Positions 16,442 to 25,324 of a DNA stretch of 40,562 nucleotides are shown here, one piece after another; within the stretch, counting starts at the first letter, position 1; each line of letters opens with the position of its first letter. A model generated the notes under the pieces. The model worked only from the letters and a program-made list of their open reading frames with translations, ran no database searches and was not told the DNA's origin. A program made the translations under genes and the position numbers. This DNA is from Gemmataceae bacterium (GTDB taxonomy: Bacteria; Planctomycetota; Planctomycetia; Gemmatales; Gemmataceae): contig JAIEMG010000096.1 in assembly GCA_019752375.1 (NCBI GenBank), forward strand, positions 1 through 40,562. Reading direction: 5' to 3'.

Positions 16442-19057
16442 TCACTTCACCACGCCGGCGCGGGCTCGGTCGAGCACGTCGCGCACGGCACGGGCCAATG
16501 TTTCCGGCCGGTACGGCTTGCTGAGGAAGCCCAGCACCTGGTCGGGATGCTCGTTCGTCATCTGCTCCGCCGAGTAGCCGCTGGCGAACAGCACGCGGAC
16601 GGAGGGATCCATCTGGCAGAGTTGGTGCAGAGCATCGTGGCCCGACATGCGCGGCATGGTCAGGTCCAGGATCACCAGGTCGATCTGGTCCATCTGCTGC
16701 TGGTACATCTGCACGGCTTCCAGGCCGTCCTCGGCAAGCAGAACGGCGTAACCGTAGCGTTCGAGGATCGTGCGGCCGAGCTTGCGGATCATGGGCTCGT
16801 CGTCGGCGAGCAGGATTGTCTCGGTGCCGCCGCTGGGAGCCTGACGGATCGGTTGCGGCGTCGGTCCCGCGATGCCGATGCCGTGGCGCGGCAGGAAGAT
16901 CTCGAACCGGGTGCCATGACCGACTTCGCTCACACAGTCGATCCAGCCTTGGTGCTGCTTGATGATGCCGAACACCATCGCCAGGCCGAGGCCGGTGCCC
17001 TTGCCCGCGGCCTTGGTGGTGAAGAACGGCTCGAAGATGCGCCCACGAATCTCCGGGGGGATGCCGTGGCCGCTATCGCTGATACGCAGGCGCACGAACT
17101 CGCCGGGCCGGGCTTCGACGTGATGGCGCGCGTACTCGTCGTCAATGAGCACGTTGTCCAGTTCAAGCAGGAGCCGACCGCCTTCGGGCATCGCGTCGCG
17201 GGCGTTCAGGCACAGGTTCATCAAGACCTGGTTCATCTGCGTCGGGTCGGCCTCGACCATCCACAGCTGCGGTGCGGCGCGCACGTCCAGGCTGATGCGT
17301 GGGTCGATGGTGCGGCGCAGGATCCGCAGCGTCTCTTCCATGCAGCCGTCGAGGTGCGCGGGCACCGGCCGCAACAGCGTTTGACGCGAAAAGCCGAGCA
17401 GCTGATTGGTCAGCTCCGCGGCCTGCACGCCGGCGCGTTCGGCTGCCAGCAACAACTCACGATTGGGATGGTCTTCGCCGACGCCGCCGAGGGCCAGGGC
17501 GATGTTGCCGAGGATGACGGAGAGCAGATTATTGAAGTCATGTGCCACGCCGCCGGCGAGCAGACCGACCGCTTCCATCTTCTGCGCCTGCCGCAGCTGA
17601 GCTTCGAGTCCCTGCTGCTGCGTGACGTCCCAGCAGATGCCCAGGACGCCGATCACCTGGCCTCGCTCGTCATGGACTGGCGTGCGGACAATGCGCACCG
17701 TTCGCGGCTGGCCATCGCCGAGTTGTTGCCGTTCGACCTCGAAACGCTGTCCTTCGCGCAGGACGCGGAGGTCGTCGGCATGGTACAAGTCCGCCACGGC
17801 GCCTGGATAGACGTCAAAGTCGGTCTTGCCGACGATGGTGCTTTCCTCGCAACCCAGGACGGCACAGAACGGTCGGTTGGCGACGACAAAGCGGAGCGCC
17901 GTGTCCTTGAGATAGACGCCCTGCGAGAGGTTTTCGATCAGCGAGCGATAGCGCGCGGCACTAAGGTGGGCGCTCTCCTCGGCTTGCTTCCGCTGGGTGA
18001 TTTCAACCAACGTCCCCTCGATGACGCCGCTGTCCGCCGGTCCGCTCAGCAGGCTGGTGTTCTCCAGCACCCAGACGCGGCTGCCGTCCTTGCGGCGCAT
18101 GACCGCTTCGTAGTTCGTCAACGTGCCCGTGCGACGCAAGGCGGTGAGAAACGCGGCGCGGTCCGCGTCCGCGAAGTAGAGATCGCTTGTTGGGCGGCCG
18201 ACAACCTCGGTCCGCGATGCGTAGCCCAGGATGGCAGCGAAGGAGTCGTTGCAATCGAGGAGGCGGCCGTCGACGGACGAGCTATAGACGCCGGCCAGGT
18301 TGCGCTCGAAAAGCAGGCGGTGGCGTTCCTCACTGGCGCGGATGGCTTCACTGGTGGCTCGCACCTTTTGCAGCTGGGAGAGCATCCAGTCCACCCGAGC
18401 GGGACCCGCGGAAGGCGGAGAATACGTCGCGTCATCCAGAAAAAGTTCAGGAGGCTCGTAGTAAAGATTGGGACACACCATGTCCCCGATGACGACAAAT
18501 GAATGCGTCCGCAAGGCCAGATGCAGGATTTCAGGGCCGAAGGAGGCGCGATCGTAGCGGCACATCGCGGTCATGCGACTGCCCGGCAGGGCGCGATTGA
18601 GGAGGGCTTCATACTCGGCCAGCCGATTCACCCCGATTTCAGCGACGATGGCTGCACTCATGCCGGCGGCGCCACGGATACCCATGTAGCCGGCCAGCAG
18701 TGCTTCCTGGACCATCTGCTGAAGCACAGCCACCATGGTGGATGGATCGAATGGAGTTCCATCCAGGTAAAAGCGATGCTGGTCAAAGAGCAAGAGTGAC
18801 CCGCGTCGACACTCGTGGTCCACATCCACGCCTGCCGCATCGAGCGCGACCACCACCTCCGAGACATGGACTTCGTCACCGACGCAGATGCAGCGTTCGC
18901 CGCGCGCCAGGCCGTCGCGCAGGAACGGAACCACGGCGGCTAGCTCCGGGCCAGGGCCGTCGTGGATGAGGCAAAGATGGTCGCCCGGCCTCACGGTCTG
19001 CAGTTGCCGCTGGAGTTCCGCCGCCACGAAGTCGCCTCTCCACTCTAGATTCGGCAC
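16442..19057 (-). CDS. hybrid sensor histidine kinase (MEDS-PAS-PAS-HisKA-HATPase-REC)
   Basis: A soluble 871-residue signalling kinase. An N-terminal MEDS/DcmR-like sensory domain (about 1-190; [11 protein letters not shown] near the start) is followed by two PAS domains (about 215-325 and 345-465). The kinase core has His506 in [10 protein letters not shown], the N-box NLCLNARDA (614-622), DSGHGI (661-666) and [10 protein letters not shown] (685-694). A C-terminal receiver domain (from about 747) carries the phospho-acceptor Asp798 in VILDLTMP and the conserved SKPY. It should phosphorelay internally and then to an unseen partner. The frame is open back to 19246, but that extension lies inside aroC and is low-complexity; the GTG at 19057, overlapping the aroC stop by 13 bases, is preferred. 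No membrane segment is seen. Confidence 0.9.
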   Translation of the reverse strand: MPNLEWRGDFVAAELQRQLQTVRPGDHLCLIHDGPGPELAAVVPFLRDGLARGERCICVGDEVHVSEVVVALDAAGVDVDHECRRGSLLLFDQHRFYLDGTPFDPSTMVAVLQQMVQEALLAGYMGIRGAAGMSAAIVAEIGVNRLAEYEALLNRALPGSRMTAMCRYDRASFGPEILHLALRTHSFVVIGDMVCPNLYYEPPELFLDDATYSPPSAGPARVDWMLSQLQKVRATSEAIRASEERHRLLFERNLAGVYSSSVDGRLLDCNDSFAAILGYASRTEVVGRPTSDLYFADADRAAFLTALRRTGTLTNYEAVMRRKDGSRVWVLENTSLLSGPADSGVIEGTLVEITQRKQAEESAHLSAARYRSLIENLSQGVYLKDTALRFVVANRPFCAVLGCEESTIVGKTDFDVYPGAVADLYHADDLRVLREGQRFEVERQQLGDGQPRTVRIVRTPVHDERGQVIGVLGICWDVTQQQGLEAQLRQAQKMEAVGLLAGGVAHDFNNLLSVILGNIALALGGVGEDHPNRELLLAAERAGVQAAELTNQLLGFSRQTLLRPVPAHLDGCMEETLRILRRTIDPRISLDVRAAPQLWMVEADPTQMNQVLMNLCLNARDAMPEGGRLLLELDNVLIDDEYARHHVEARPGEFVRLRISDSGHGIPPEIRGRIFEPFFTTKAAGKGTGLGLAMVFGIIKQHQGWIDCVSEVGHGTRFEIFLPRHGIGIAGPTPQPIRQAPSGGTETILLADDEPMIRKLGRTILERYGYAVLLAEDGLEAVQMYQQQMDQIDLVILDLTMPRMSGHDALHQLCQMDPSVRVLFASGYSAEQMTNEHPDQVLGFLSKPYRPETLARAVRDVLDRARAGVVK

Positions 19058-20133
19058 TGCGCCCGCCAGCGCAGCCAGTGATCGATCAGCACGAGTGCCA
19101 TCATCGCTTCCCCCATCGGCACGAAGCGCGGCAACAGACACGGGTCGTGCCGGCCGCGCGTCGCGATCTCCGTTGGCTCGCCTTCGCGTGTCACCGTGCG
19201 TTGCGGCTGCGACAGGCTGCTTGTCGGCTTGACCGCGACCCGGCAAACAATCGGCTCGCCACTGCTGATGCCGCCGAGCATGCCGCCGTGCCGATTCGTC
19301 TCGGTGCCAATCGACGCTCCGGCCTTGGCGACAAAGACATCGTTGTTAGCGCTGCCGCGTGCCGTGGCGACACCGAAGCCGGCGCCGTACTCGAACGCCA
19401 TCACGGCGGGCAATGAAAGTAGCGCCTTGGCCAGGTCCGCCTTGAGCTTGTCGAACACCGGTTCGCCCAGGCCCGCGGGCACGCCCACGGCGACCAGTTC
19501 GCTGACGCCGCCGATCGAATCCTGCTCTTTACGCACCGTGTCGATGAGGGCGATCATGCGCTCGGCCGTCGTGGCATCCGGGCAACGCACCGGCGTCGCC
19601 TCGACCTGTTCCAGTGTCACGCACGTCGGGTCGGGGACGTTGGCAACGACGTCGCCCACCTGCTTCACCCAACCGAGGATACGGATGCCCTGTTGCGCCA
19701 GCAGTTTCTTGGCGATGGCGCCGGCGGCAACCCGGCAGACCGTCTCGCGGGCGCTGGACCGGCCGCCGCCGCGATAGTCGCGGAAGCCGTACTTGGCATC
19801 GAACGTGAAGTCGGCGTGTCCGGGGCGGTACTTGTCCTTGATGTCGCTGTAATCGTGGCTGCGCTGGTCGGTATTGCAGAACAGGATAGCGATGGAGGTG
19901 CCGTCGGTCTTGCCTTCGAAAACGCCGGACCAGATTTCCGGCATGTCCTCTTCCTTCCGCTGCGTCACGATCTTCGACTGACCGGGCCGGCGGCGGCGCA
20001 GGTCCGGCAGCAGGTCTTCCTCGGCGAGCGCCAATCCCGGCGGACAGCCGTCGACGATGACGACGTAACCGGGGCCGTGGCTGACGCCGGCCGTGGTGAC
20101 GCGGAACAACTTGCCGAAAGTGTTGCCAGGCAT
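19045..20133 (-). CDS. aroC: chorismate synthase
   Basis: A 362-residue enzyme of normal length that converts 5-enolpyruvylshikimate-3-phosphate to chorismate with reduced FMN, the last step of the shikimate pathway. Recognisable segments are [80 protein letters not shown] and RGRHDPC. The first signature reads GVSHG where the usual pattern is GESHG or similar, a change at one position; the histidine is kept. The histidine kinase gene starts inside its last codons on the same strand, so the two are probably co-transcribed. Confidence 0.96.
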   Translation of the reverse strand: MPGNTFGKLFRVTTAGVSHGPGYVVIVDGCPPGLALAEEDLLPDLRRRRPGQSKIVTQRKEEDMPEIWSGVFEGKTDGTSIAILFCNTDQRSHDYSDIKDKYRPGHADFTFDAKYGFRDYRGGGRSSARETVCRVAAGAIAKKLLAQQGIRILGWVKQVGDVVANVPDPTCVTLEQVEATPVRCPDATTAERMIALIDTVRKEQDSIGGVSELVAVGVPAGLGEPVFDKLKADLAKALLSLPAVMAFEYGAGFGVATARGSANNDVFVAKAGASIGTETNRHGGMLGGISSGEPIVCRVAVKPTSSLSQPQRTVTREGEPTEIATRGRHDPCLLPRFVPMGEAMMALVLIDHWLRWRAQCRI

Positions 20134-20198
20134 GACGACATTATATCAACGCGGCAGGGCATGAATCGACCGGCCTCGGCCGTGTTCGCGGGAGCCGG

Positions 20199-20669
20199 TC
20201 AAGGAGAGGGCAGCTGTTTCAGGAGGTTGACCATCTCGATGGCAGTCAGCGCCGCCTCGAATCCCTTGTTGCCGGCCTTGGCGCCCGCACGGTTGATTGC
20301 CTGCTCCAGCGTATCGCACGTCAAGACGCCGAAGATCACGGGCACGCCTGTGGATAGGCCTGCCTGCAGCACGCCATTGGTCGCGCCGCCGGCAACGTGG
20401 TCGTAGTGATCGGTCTCCCCCTTGATGACCGCGCCGAGGCAGACGATGGCAGCGTACTTGCGGCTCTCGGCCAGGCGCCTGGCGACCAGTGGAATCTCGA
20501 ACGAGCCCGGCACCCGCACCAGGTCGATGGCATCGGTGGCAACGCCGTGACGGTGAAAGCCGTCCAGAGCGCCCGCGACGAGCTTCTCGACGATGAATTC
20601 GTTGAACCGCGCCGCGACCAGGGCGAAACGGCCGGCCGGCGCGACGAAATTGCCTTCAAAGGTAGTCAT
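20199..20669 (-). CDS. ribH: 6,7-dimethyl-8-ribityllumazine synthase
   Basis: A 156-residue lumazine synthase, which joins 5-amino-6-ribitylaminouracil and 3,4-dihydroxy-2-butanone-4-phosphate in riboflavin synthesis. Diagnostic segments are [71 protein letters not shown] and [13 protein letters not shown]. The catalytic-type histidine in DHYDHV is present. It precedes aroC on the same strand by 65 bases. No FMN riboswitch-like structure was noticed upstream. Confidence 0.96.
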   Translation of the reverse strand: MTTFEGNFVAPAGRFALVAARFNEFIVEKLVAGALDGFHRHGVATDAIDLVRVPGSFEIPLVARRLAESRKYAAIVCLGAVIKGETDHYDHVAGGATNGVLQAGLSTGVPVIFGVLTCDTLEQAINRAGAKAGNKGFEAALTAIEMVNLLKQLPSP

Positions 20670-21226
20670 GCTTACCAGTATACGAAAGGCTCGGGAGGGA
20701 CGTCAGGGACGTCAGTCCTTTGGTGTGGTGGCATAATGGGAGGACTGTCCATCGCACTCCCAAAAACCTCGGCCGTTCCTGTCCGGTTGGATGCCACCGC
20801 CGGTCGCTAACCAGAAGATGTCGCCAACTGCCACGCGCCAGCCGGGCACTGCGGGTTCGGCCCTGGCGATCTGGCCGCGCCGATACCCGACATATTGTCC
20901 TTGCACGGCGCTGTCAATTCGAACGCTGTTGGCTTCGCTCTGCTGGGCGTCCTGGCGTGGACATTGCGTATTTCACAGTCCGCGGACCACGGACGGAGCC
21001 AGCGCACCGCCGCTACACCTACGCTGCGCGGCGCTCCGCGTCATGTCAATATCCTCCGCGGCGAGGCGTGAAACCCTCGCGCGATTGCGCTTGTCGCTCC
21101 ACGGCAAAGGGTGTTAAATGAACGCAAGAAATGACCGTCGGTTGACCGGGACAACCACCGCGGGCTCACGGACAGTCGTTCGTGAGCCTGTGGCTTTTGA
21201 CCGGCCGCCAATGCGAAAAACAGCCA
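20670..21226. other. divergent intergenic region, about 560 bases
   Basis: The space between ribH (minus) and the lipB-like gene (plus). Overlapping short open frames on both strands show no recognisable family. A short direct repeat GACGTCAG occurs near 20700-20720. Promoters for both directions presumably lie here, but I could not pick out convincing boxes. Confidence 0.4.
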
Positions 21227-21982
21227 ATGGGCCTGCTAGCGCCGCTACCGCCGTCGCCGTTCGCACCCGAGCTCACCTTGCAGGCATACCTGCTTGGATC
21301 GGTGGAGTTCGAGGCTGCGCTCGCATTGCAGCGGCGGCTGGCGTTTCAGGTCTCCGGCGATCGCGAAAGCGCTCACCTGGTTGTCTGCGAACATCCGCCC
21401 GTGATCACGGTCGGCCGCCACGGCAGCCGCGCCCACATCCTTTGCGAACCGGACGAGCTTCGGCTTCGGCGCTGGCCAGTGCGTTGGCTCAATCGCGGCG
21501 GCGGTTGCCTGCTGCACGCGCCCGGTCAGCTGGCGATCTATCCCATCCTGGCGCTCGACACACTGGGCTTTGGCCTGGAAGCCTACATCGATCGTTTGCA
21601 GGAGGCCGTCATCGCGTTGCTCGACGATTTCAGCATTCACGGCGAAACGCTGCCAGGCCACGCGGGCGTATTTGTCTCCGGACGGCCAATTGCCGGCATC
21701 GGCATTGCGGTGCGCAACTGGGTGACGTATCACGGCGTCTACCTCAACGTCGCGCCGGACCTGGAACCGTTCCGACGCATCCGCTTTGGTGGCTCGCTGG
21801 AGGATGGTCAGATGACGTCCGTGGCACGTGAGCGGCGCGGGCTGGTGCGGCCATCGCTGATCCGCGAGCGTCTCCTGGAGCACTTCGCGGCGCACTTCGG
21901 CTTTGCCCGCACCGTCATTTTTCACGAACACCCCCAGCTCAATCACAGGGCACCGTCCGATGCGGTCGCTACCACTCGTTGA
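21227..21982 (+). CDS. LipB-like octanoyltransferase homologue lacking catalytic residues
   Basis: A 251-residue LipB/LplA-fold protein. LipB moves octanoate from acyl carrier protein to a lipoyl domain through a cysteine and a lysine. Here the fold motifs are kept: RGGG (90-93), HAPGQLAIYP (97-106), GVFV, YHG (168-170) and LNV. However, the lysine of the usual KI.(A/S).G segment is Pro154 (GRPIAGIG) and the cysteine of the usual PCG is Gly188 (RFGGS). These two positions are 34 residues apart, the same spacing as Lys135/Cys169 of E. coli, so the alignment is secure. I therefore do not name it lipB. It could be a non-catalytic or differently working protein. A GTG at 21182 is an alternative start. 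It overlaps lipA by 23 bases. Confidence 0.82.
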   Translation: MGLLAPLPPSPFAPELTLQAYLLGSVEFEAALALQRRLAFQVSGDRESAHLVVCEHPPVITVGRHGSRAHILCEPDELRLRRWPVRWLNRGGGCLLHAPGQLAIYPILALDTLGFGLEAYIDRLQEAVIALLDDFSIHGETLPGHAGVFVSGRPIAGIGIAVRNWVTYHGVYLNVAPDLEPFRRIRFGGSLEDGQMTSVARERRGLVRPSLIRERLLEHFAAHFGFARTVIFHEHPQLNHRAPSDAVATTR

Positions 21983-22880
21983 TTCCACCCCCGCGCCGAA
22001 AGCTCCCGCACCACGTCGTCTGCCGACGTGGCTGAAACGGCGCTTGCCGCGCGGCAACGGCAACTCCTTCACGCACGGCCTGCTGCGCGAACTGCGCCTG
22101 GAGACCGTTTGCGAGAATGCCCGCTGTCCCAATCGGCCGGAATGCTACGCCCGACGGACCGCGACATTCATGATCCTCGGCAACGTCTGCACCCGTCCGT
22201 GTGGCTTCTGCTCCGTGCCGCGCGGCAAGCCCGATGAACTGGAAGACGACGAGCCGGCCCGCGTCGCCGAGGCTGCGGCACGCTTGGGCCTGCGGCATGT
22301 CGTCATCACATCGGTGACGCGCGATGATTTGCCCGACGGCGGCGCCGATCACTTTCGGCGTAGCGTCGATGCCGTGCGAGCGCGCACGGGCGCCGCGGTG
22401 GAAGTGCTGACGCCGGATTTCCTCGGCGACACCCAGGCCATCGACACCGTGCTGGCAGCACGGCCCGACGTGTACAACCACAACATGGAAACGGTGCCCC
22501 GGCTCTACAAGAAGGTGCGCGGCCGTGCCGACTACCAGCGCAGCCTCGACCTGCTGGCCCACGTCAAGCGCCGAGCCTCTGAGATGGTGACGAAGAGCGG
22601 CCTGATGCTCGGCATCGGCGAGACCGTGGACGAGTTGTTTGACGTGCTTGCCGACCTCCGTGCCGTGGAATGCGACGTGCTGACGCTCGGCCAGTATCTG
22701 GCACCGACGCTCAAGCACATTCCGGTCGCACGCTTCTTGCCGCCCAGCGAGTTCGACGTGCTGGCAGTGCGGGCACGGTCGCTGGGTTTCCGGCAAGTCG
22801 CCAGCGGGCCCTTCGTGCGCTCGAGCTACCATGCCGATGAGATGGTGAAGACCGATGCAAGCAACGATCATCCTGCCTGA
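21960..22880 (+). CDS. lipA: lipoyl synthase
   Basis: A 306-residue radical SAM enzyme that inserts two sulfur atoms into octanoyl groups carried by lipoyl domains. The auxiliary cluster motif CX4CX5C is in CENARCPNRPEC and the radical SAM motif CX3CX2C in CTRPCGFC. The C-terminal RSSYHADE includes the conserved serine ligand of the auxiliary cluster. Other family segments are FMILGNVCTRPC, TPDFLGD, YNHNMETVPRLY and KSGLMLGIGE. The chosen ATG at 21960 lies within the end of the LipB-like gene; an upstream in-frame start at 21903 gives an extension with no similarity to the family. It overlaps the following gene by 26 bases. Confidence 0.96.
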   Translation: MRSLPLVDSTPAPKAPAPRRLPTWLKRRLPRGNGNSFTHGLLRELRLETVCENARCPNRPECYARRTATFMILGNVCTRPCGFCSVPRGKPDELEDDEPARVAEAAARLGLRHVVITSVTRDDLPDGGADHFRRSVDAVRARTGAAVEVLTPDFLGDTQAIDTVLAARPDVYNHNMETVPRLYKKVRGRADYQRSLDLLAHVKRRASEMVTKSGLMLGIGETVDELFDVLADLRAVECDVLTLGQYLAPTLKHIPVARFLPPSEFDVLAVRARSLGFRQVASGPFVRSSYHADEMVKTDASNDHPA

Positions 22881-23100
22881 GCTGGGTGCCGCCGCCGCGG
22901 TGCTCAGCGTCTGGTTCGCCGACGCCGGGGACGTGGTCTACGAGGGCGACCGCCTGGTCGAAGTCCTCGTCCGCGGCGCGACGTTCGACGTGTCGGCGCC
23001 GGCCACCGGCCGCCTGGCCGAGAAGCGGGCGTGGCCCAACGATTCGTTGCAGACAGGGCAGGTACTGGGCGTGGTGGAAGTTGAAGACAGTGGCAATTGA
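22855..23100 (+). CDS. stand-alone biotinyl/lipoyl-like domain without acceptor lysine
   Basis: An 81-residue protein that is one complete lipoyl-type beta-barrel: LPELGAAAAVLSVWFADAGD (8-27), YEGDRLVEVLVRGATFDVSA (29-48) and the second half with APATGRL and GQVLGVVEVE. In true lipoyl domains the hairpin reads E.(E/D).DKA with lipoate on the lysine. Here the same turn reads VRGAT, with Gly41 where the lysine belongs. It can therefore not be lipoylated in the normal way. Its gene begins inside lipA and follows the LipB-like gene, so a link with lipoate metabolism is likely but the role is unknown. It could be a scaffold or decoy; these are guesses. Confidence 0.75.
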   Translation: MQATIILPELGAAAAVLSVWFADAGDVVYEGDRLVEVLVRGATFDVSAPATGRLAEKRAWPNDSLQTGQVLGVVEVEDSGN

Positions 23101-23112
23101 GGACGTACCATC

Positions 23113-23307
23113 GTGGCAGCAGGAAGTCTCGAAGACCGGGTCCGAGCGCTGGAGATTGAGCTGGCGCGTCTCAAGACGAAAGTCGAGCCGCCGAAACCCT
23201 CGTGGATCGACAGCGTTTGGGGCGTCTTCGCCGATGACCCTGACTTTCTGGACGCTATGCGTTTAGGGCGCGAGTATCGGGAGGCCCAGCGACCGAAGCC
23301 AAGTTGA
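23113..23307 (+). CDS. small coiled-coil protein resembling VapB-type antitoxins
   Basis: A 64-residue protein with a GTG start. The first half is a coiled coil (LEDRVRALEIELARLKTKVE) and the second half reads WIDSVWGVFADDPDFLDAMR followed by LGREYREAQRP. From memory, small proteins with LE.RV..LE.E...LK and F.D.P.F.E...LGR..R..Q are common in planctomycetes and cyanobacteria, usually just before a PIN-domain toxin. No PIN gene follows here; the next gene is thymidylate kinase, seven bases downstream. It may be an orphan antitoxin or serve another role. Confidence 0.65.
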   Translation: MAAGSLEDRVRALEIELARLKTKVEPPKPSWIDSVWGVFADDPDFLDAMRLGREYREAQRPKPS

Positions 23308-23313
23308 TTTGCC

Positions 23314-23931
23314 GTGCCCCGCGTTCCCTTCATCTCCCTGGACGGTCTCGACGGCAGCGGCAAATCGACGCAATGCCGGCTGCTGGCCGATTGGCTGCGC
23401 GCCGCCGGCACGACGGTCGTCGAGTGCGTCGATCCCGGCGGCACGGCGGTGGGCGACGTTCTTCGCGATCTGCTGCTTCATCGCCGCCATCAGATGGCGC
23501 TGCCGTGCGAGGCGTTGCTGTTCATGGCCAGCCGGGCCCAGCTCGTCGCGGAGATCATTCGGCCCGCACTCAATGCGGGGCAAGCGGTGGTTGCCGATCG
23601 GTTTCTGCTCGCCAATGTCGTTTACCAGGGCCACGCGGGCGGGCTCGAACCACAGGAAATTTGGCGCATCGGCCGGCTTGCCACCGGCGGACTGGAGCCG
23701 GACCTGACCTTTGTCCTCGATTTGCCCGTGGAACTTGCGGTTCAGCGACGCACCGGCGAGCCGGATCGCGTCGAGAGTCGCCATCGCGAGTTTCACGAAC
23801 GCGTTCGGGCCGGTTTCCTGGCCGAAGCCGGCCGGCAGCCGGATCGCATCCGTGTCGTCGATGCCACGCGGCCCGCCGCGGCGCTGCACGAAAAGATCCG
23901 CCGAATTGTTCAAGTGGAAATGACACGATGA
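23314..23931 (+). CDS. tmk: thymidylate kinase
   Basis: A 205-residue kinase that phosphorylates dTMP to dTDP. The P-loop is GLDGSGKST (residues 10-18), the DPGGT segment corresponds to the usual EPGGT, the DR(Y/F) motif is ADRFLLANVVYQG, and TFVLDLPVELAVQR is the typical strand before the lid. Start is a GTG at 23314 with an upstream stop nearby. Its stop overlaps the start of the delta' gene by four bases, a common pairing of tmk and holB in bacteria. Confidence 0.93.
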   Translation: MPRVPFISLDGLDGSGKSTQCRLLADWLRAAGTTVVECVDPGGTAVGDVLRDLLLHRRHQMALPCEALLFMASRAQLVAEIIRPALNAGQAVVADRFLLANVVYQGHAGGLEPQEIWRIGRLATGGLEPDLTFVLDLPVELAVQRRTGEPDRVESRHREFHERVRAGFLAEAGRQPDRIRVVDATRPAAALHEKIRRIVQVEMTR

Positions 23932-24959
23932 GCTGGCAGCGCGTTCGCGGCCACGACAACCTGGTGCGGTCGTTTGCGCAGGCGAAGCGGCGCGGCCGGC
24001 TGGCTCATGCATACCTGTTCGCCGGACCGACGGGCGTCGGCAAGCGTCTCTTCGCGCACGAACTGGCCAAGGCATTGCTGTGTGAAGACCCACCCGAAAC
24101 ACTCCGGGCCTGCGAGCAGTGCCCCGGCTGCATTCAGGTTGAAGCGGGCTCGCATCCAGATTTCTTCGCAACCGGCCGGCCCGAGGAAAGCCCGCACATT
24201 CCGATCGATTCGGTGCGTGAGCTCTGCCGCGTCCTCTCGCTCAAGCCCGTGCGCGGGCATGGCAAGGTCGCCATCATCGACGATGCCGACGAACTTCAAG
24301 ACCCGATTACCGGCAACGCGGCCGCCAACGCTTTCCTCAAGACACTCGAAGAGCCGTCGCCCGGCTCGGTGCTGCTGCTGATCGGCACCAGCCCGGACCG
24401 ACAGATGCAGACCATCGTGTCGCGCTGCCAGGTCGTTCGCTTCGCTCCGCTCTCCGATGCGATCGTCGCGGAACTGATTCGCGCCCAAGGCGTGAATGAT
24501 GCGGCACTGGTCGAGCGGCTCGTGCGCCTGGGGGCCGGCAGCCCGGGGCAGGCGATGGCGCTCGCCGAGCCGGCCCTCTGGGAGTTCCGGCGCACTCTCC
24601 TCGCAGCCTTGTCGCAACCGCGGTTCGACAGCGTTGGCCTCGCGAAGCAATGGATGGAGTTCGCCGAGGAGGCCGGCAAGGAATCGGTCGCGCAACGGCG
24701 CCGTGTCTCACTGGTTCTACGATTGTTGATCGACTTCTTGATCAGTGCGTTACGCACGCTGGCTGGCGAAACGACACGACTCAGAGAGGCCGAGGAGCTG
24801 CGGAGCATGAGCGACCTGGGTAGCCGACTTGGAACAGACGGGTTGACGGACTGGCTCGATCGCTGCCTGGAAGCCGACTTACAGAATGAGCGTCGAGTTC
24901 AGCTGGTGCTGGTGGTCGAGGCGCTGACACACGCCCTGGGGCGCCAGCGGGTCGCGTAA
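23928..24959 (+). CDS. holB: DNA polymerase III delta' subunit
   Basis: A 343-residue AAA+ clamp-loader subunit. The N-terminus MSWQRVRGHDNLVRSFAQAK and HAYLFAGPTGVGKR (Walker A) are typical. The zinc-binding cysteines are in LLCEDPPETLRACEQCPGC, the Walker B equivalent is VAIIDDADEL, and sensor 1 is SRCQ after TLEEPSPGSVLLLIG. It loads the sliding clamp together with the other subunits. The frame is open upstream to 23304, but the ATG at 23928 begins the conserved sequence and overlaps the tmk stop. It is the last gene of this compact run. Confidence 0.93.
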   Translation: MSWQRVRGHDNLVRSFAQAKRRGRLAHAYLFAGPTGVGKRLFAHELAKALLCEDPPETLRACEQCPGCIQVEAGSHPDFFATGRPEESPHIPIDSVRELCRVLSLKPVRGHGKVAIIDDADELQDPITGNAAANAFLKTLEEPSPGSVLLLIGTSPDRQMQTIVSRCQVVRFAPLSDAIVAELIRAQGVNDAALVERLVRLGAGSPGQAMALAEPALWEFRRTLLAALSQPRFDSVGLAKQWMEFAEEAGKESVAQRRRVSLVLRLLIDFLISALRTLAGETTRLREAEELRSMSDLGSRLGTDGLTDWLDRCLEADLQNERRVQLVLVVEALTHALGRQRVA

Positions 24960-25003
24960 AACCTGGACTTGGCACATGCTCCAGGCCGTGCTATAGCGCG
25001 CGT

Positions 25004-25318
25004 ATGAACCGCATGTCGGCCTTTCTGTTCGTGTTCTTGACAGGCTGCAGCACGGCACCGGTCGCCGACCTGATGGATTGGGTCAGTCCGGGCAAGATGC
25101 CAGCCAATGCGGGCGCGGTCCGCGGGGGCGTCTGCGGCGGCAATTGTGCACCGTCGGCGCCTGGACCGGTTACCAGTTTTTCGCCATCGGTTGCGGAAAG
25201 CGAGACGCCAGCGCCCATCGCGCTCACGGGTGCCAGCGTGACGGACATGCCGCCCTCCGGCGATCCAACGTCCCCCGTCAAGCCACCCGCGATACCGAGT
25301 TGGCGGCGTGGGCAGTGA
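25004..25318 (+). CDS. small lipoprotein of unknown function
   Basis: A 104-residue protein with a short signal and lipobox (FLFVFLTGC, cysteine at about residue 15). The rest is rich in P, S, G and A (PPSGDPTSPVKPPAIPS) and looks disordered, with a short GGVCGGNC segment. A second ATG at 25013 is an equally good start. No family recognised. It ends six bases before the stop of the converging CHAD gene. Confidence 0.6.
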   Translation: MNRMSAFLFVFLTGCSTAPVADLMDWVSPGKMPANAGAVRGGVCGGNCAPSAPGPVTSFSPSVAESETPAPIALTGASVTDMPPSGDPTSPVKPPAIPSWRRGQ

Positions 25319-25324
25319 CAGTGA

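Noticed and set aside
16547-18502. 651-residue plus-strand open frame
   Set aside because: Antisense to the histidine kinase, which has complete family motifs.
19058-19246. N-terminal extension of the histidine kinase
   Set aside because: It lies inside aroC, is low-complexity and adds no domain.
20712-21121. Small frames on both strands between ribH and the LipB-like gene
   Set aside because: They overlap each other and show no family motifs or ribosome sites.
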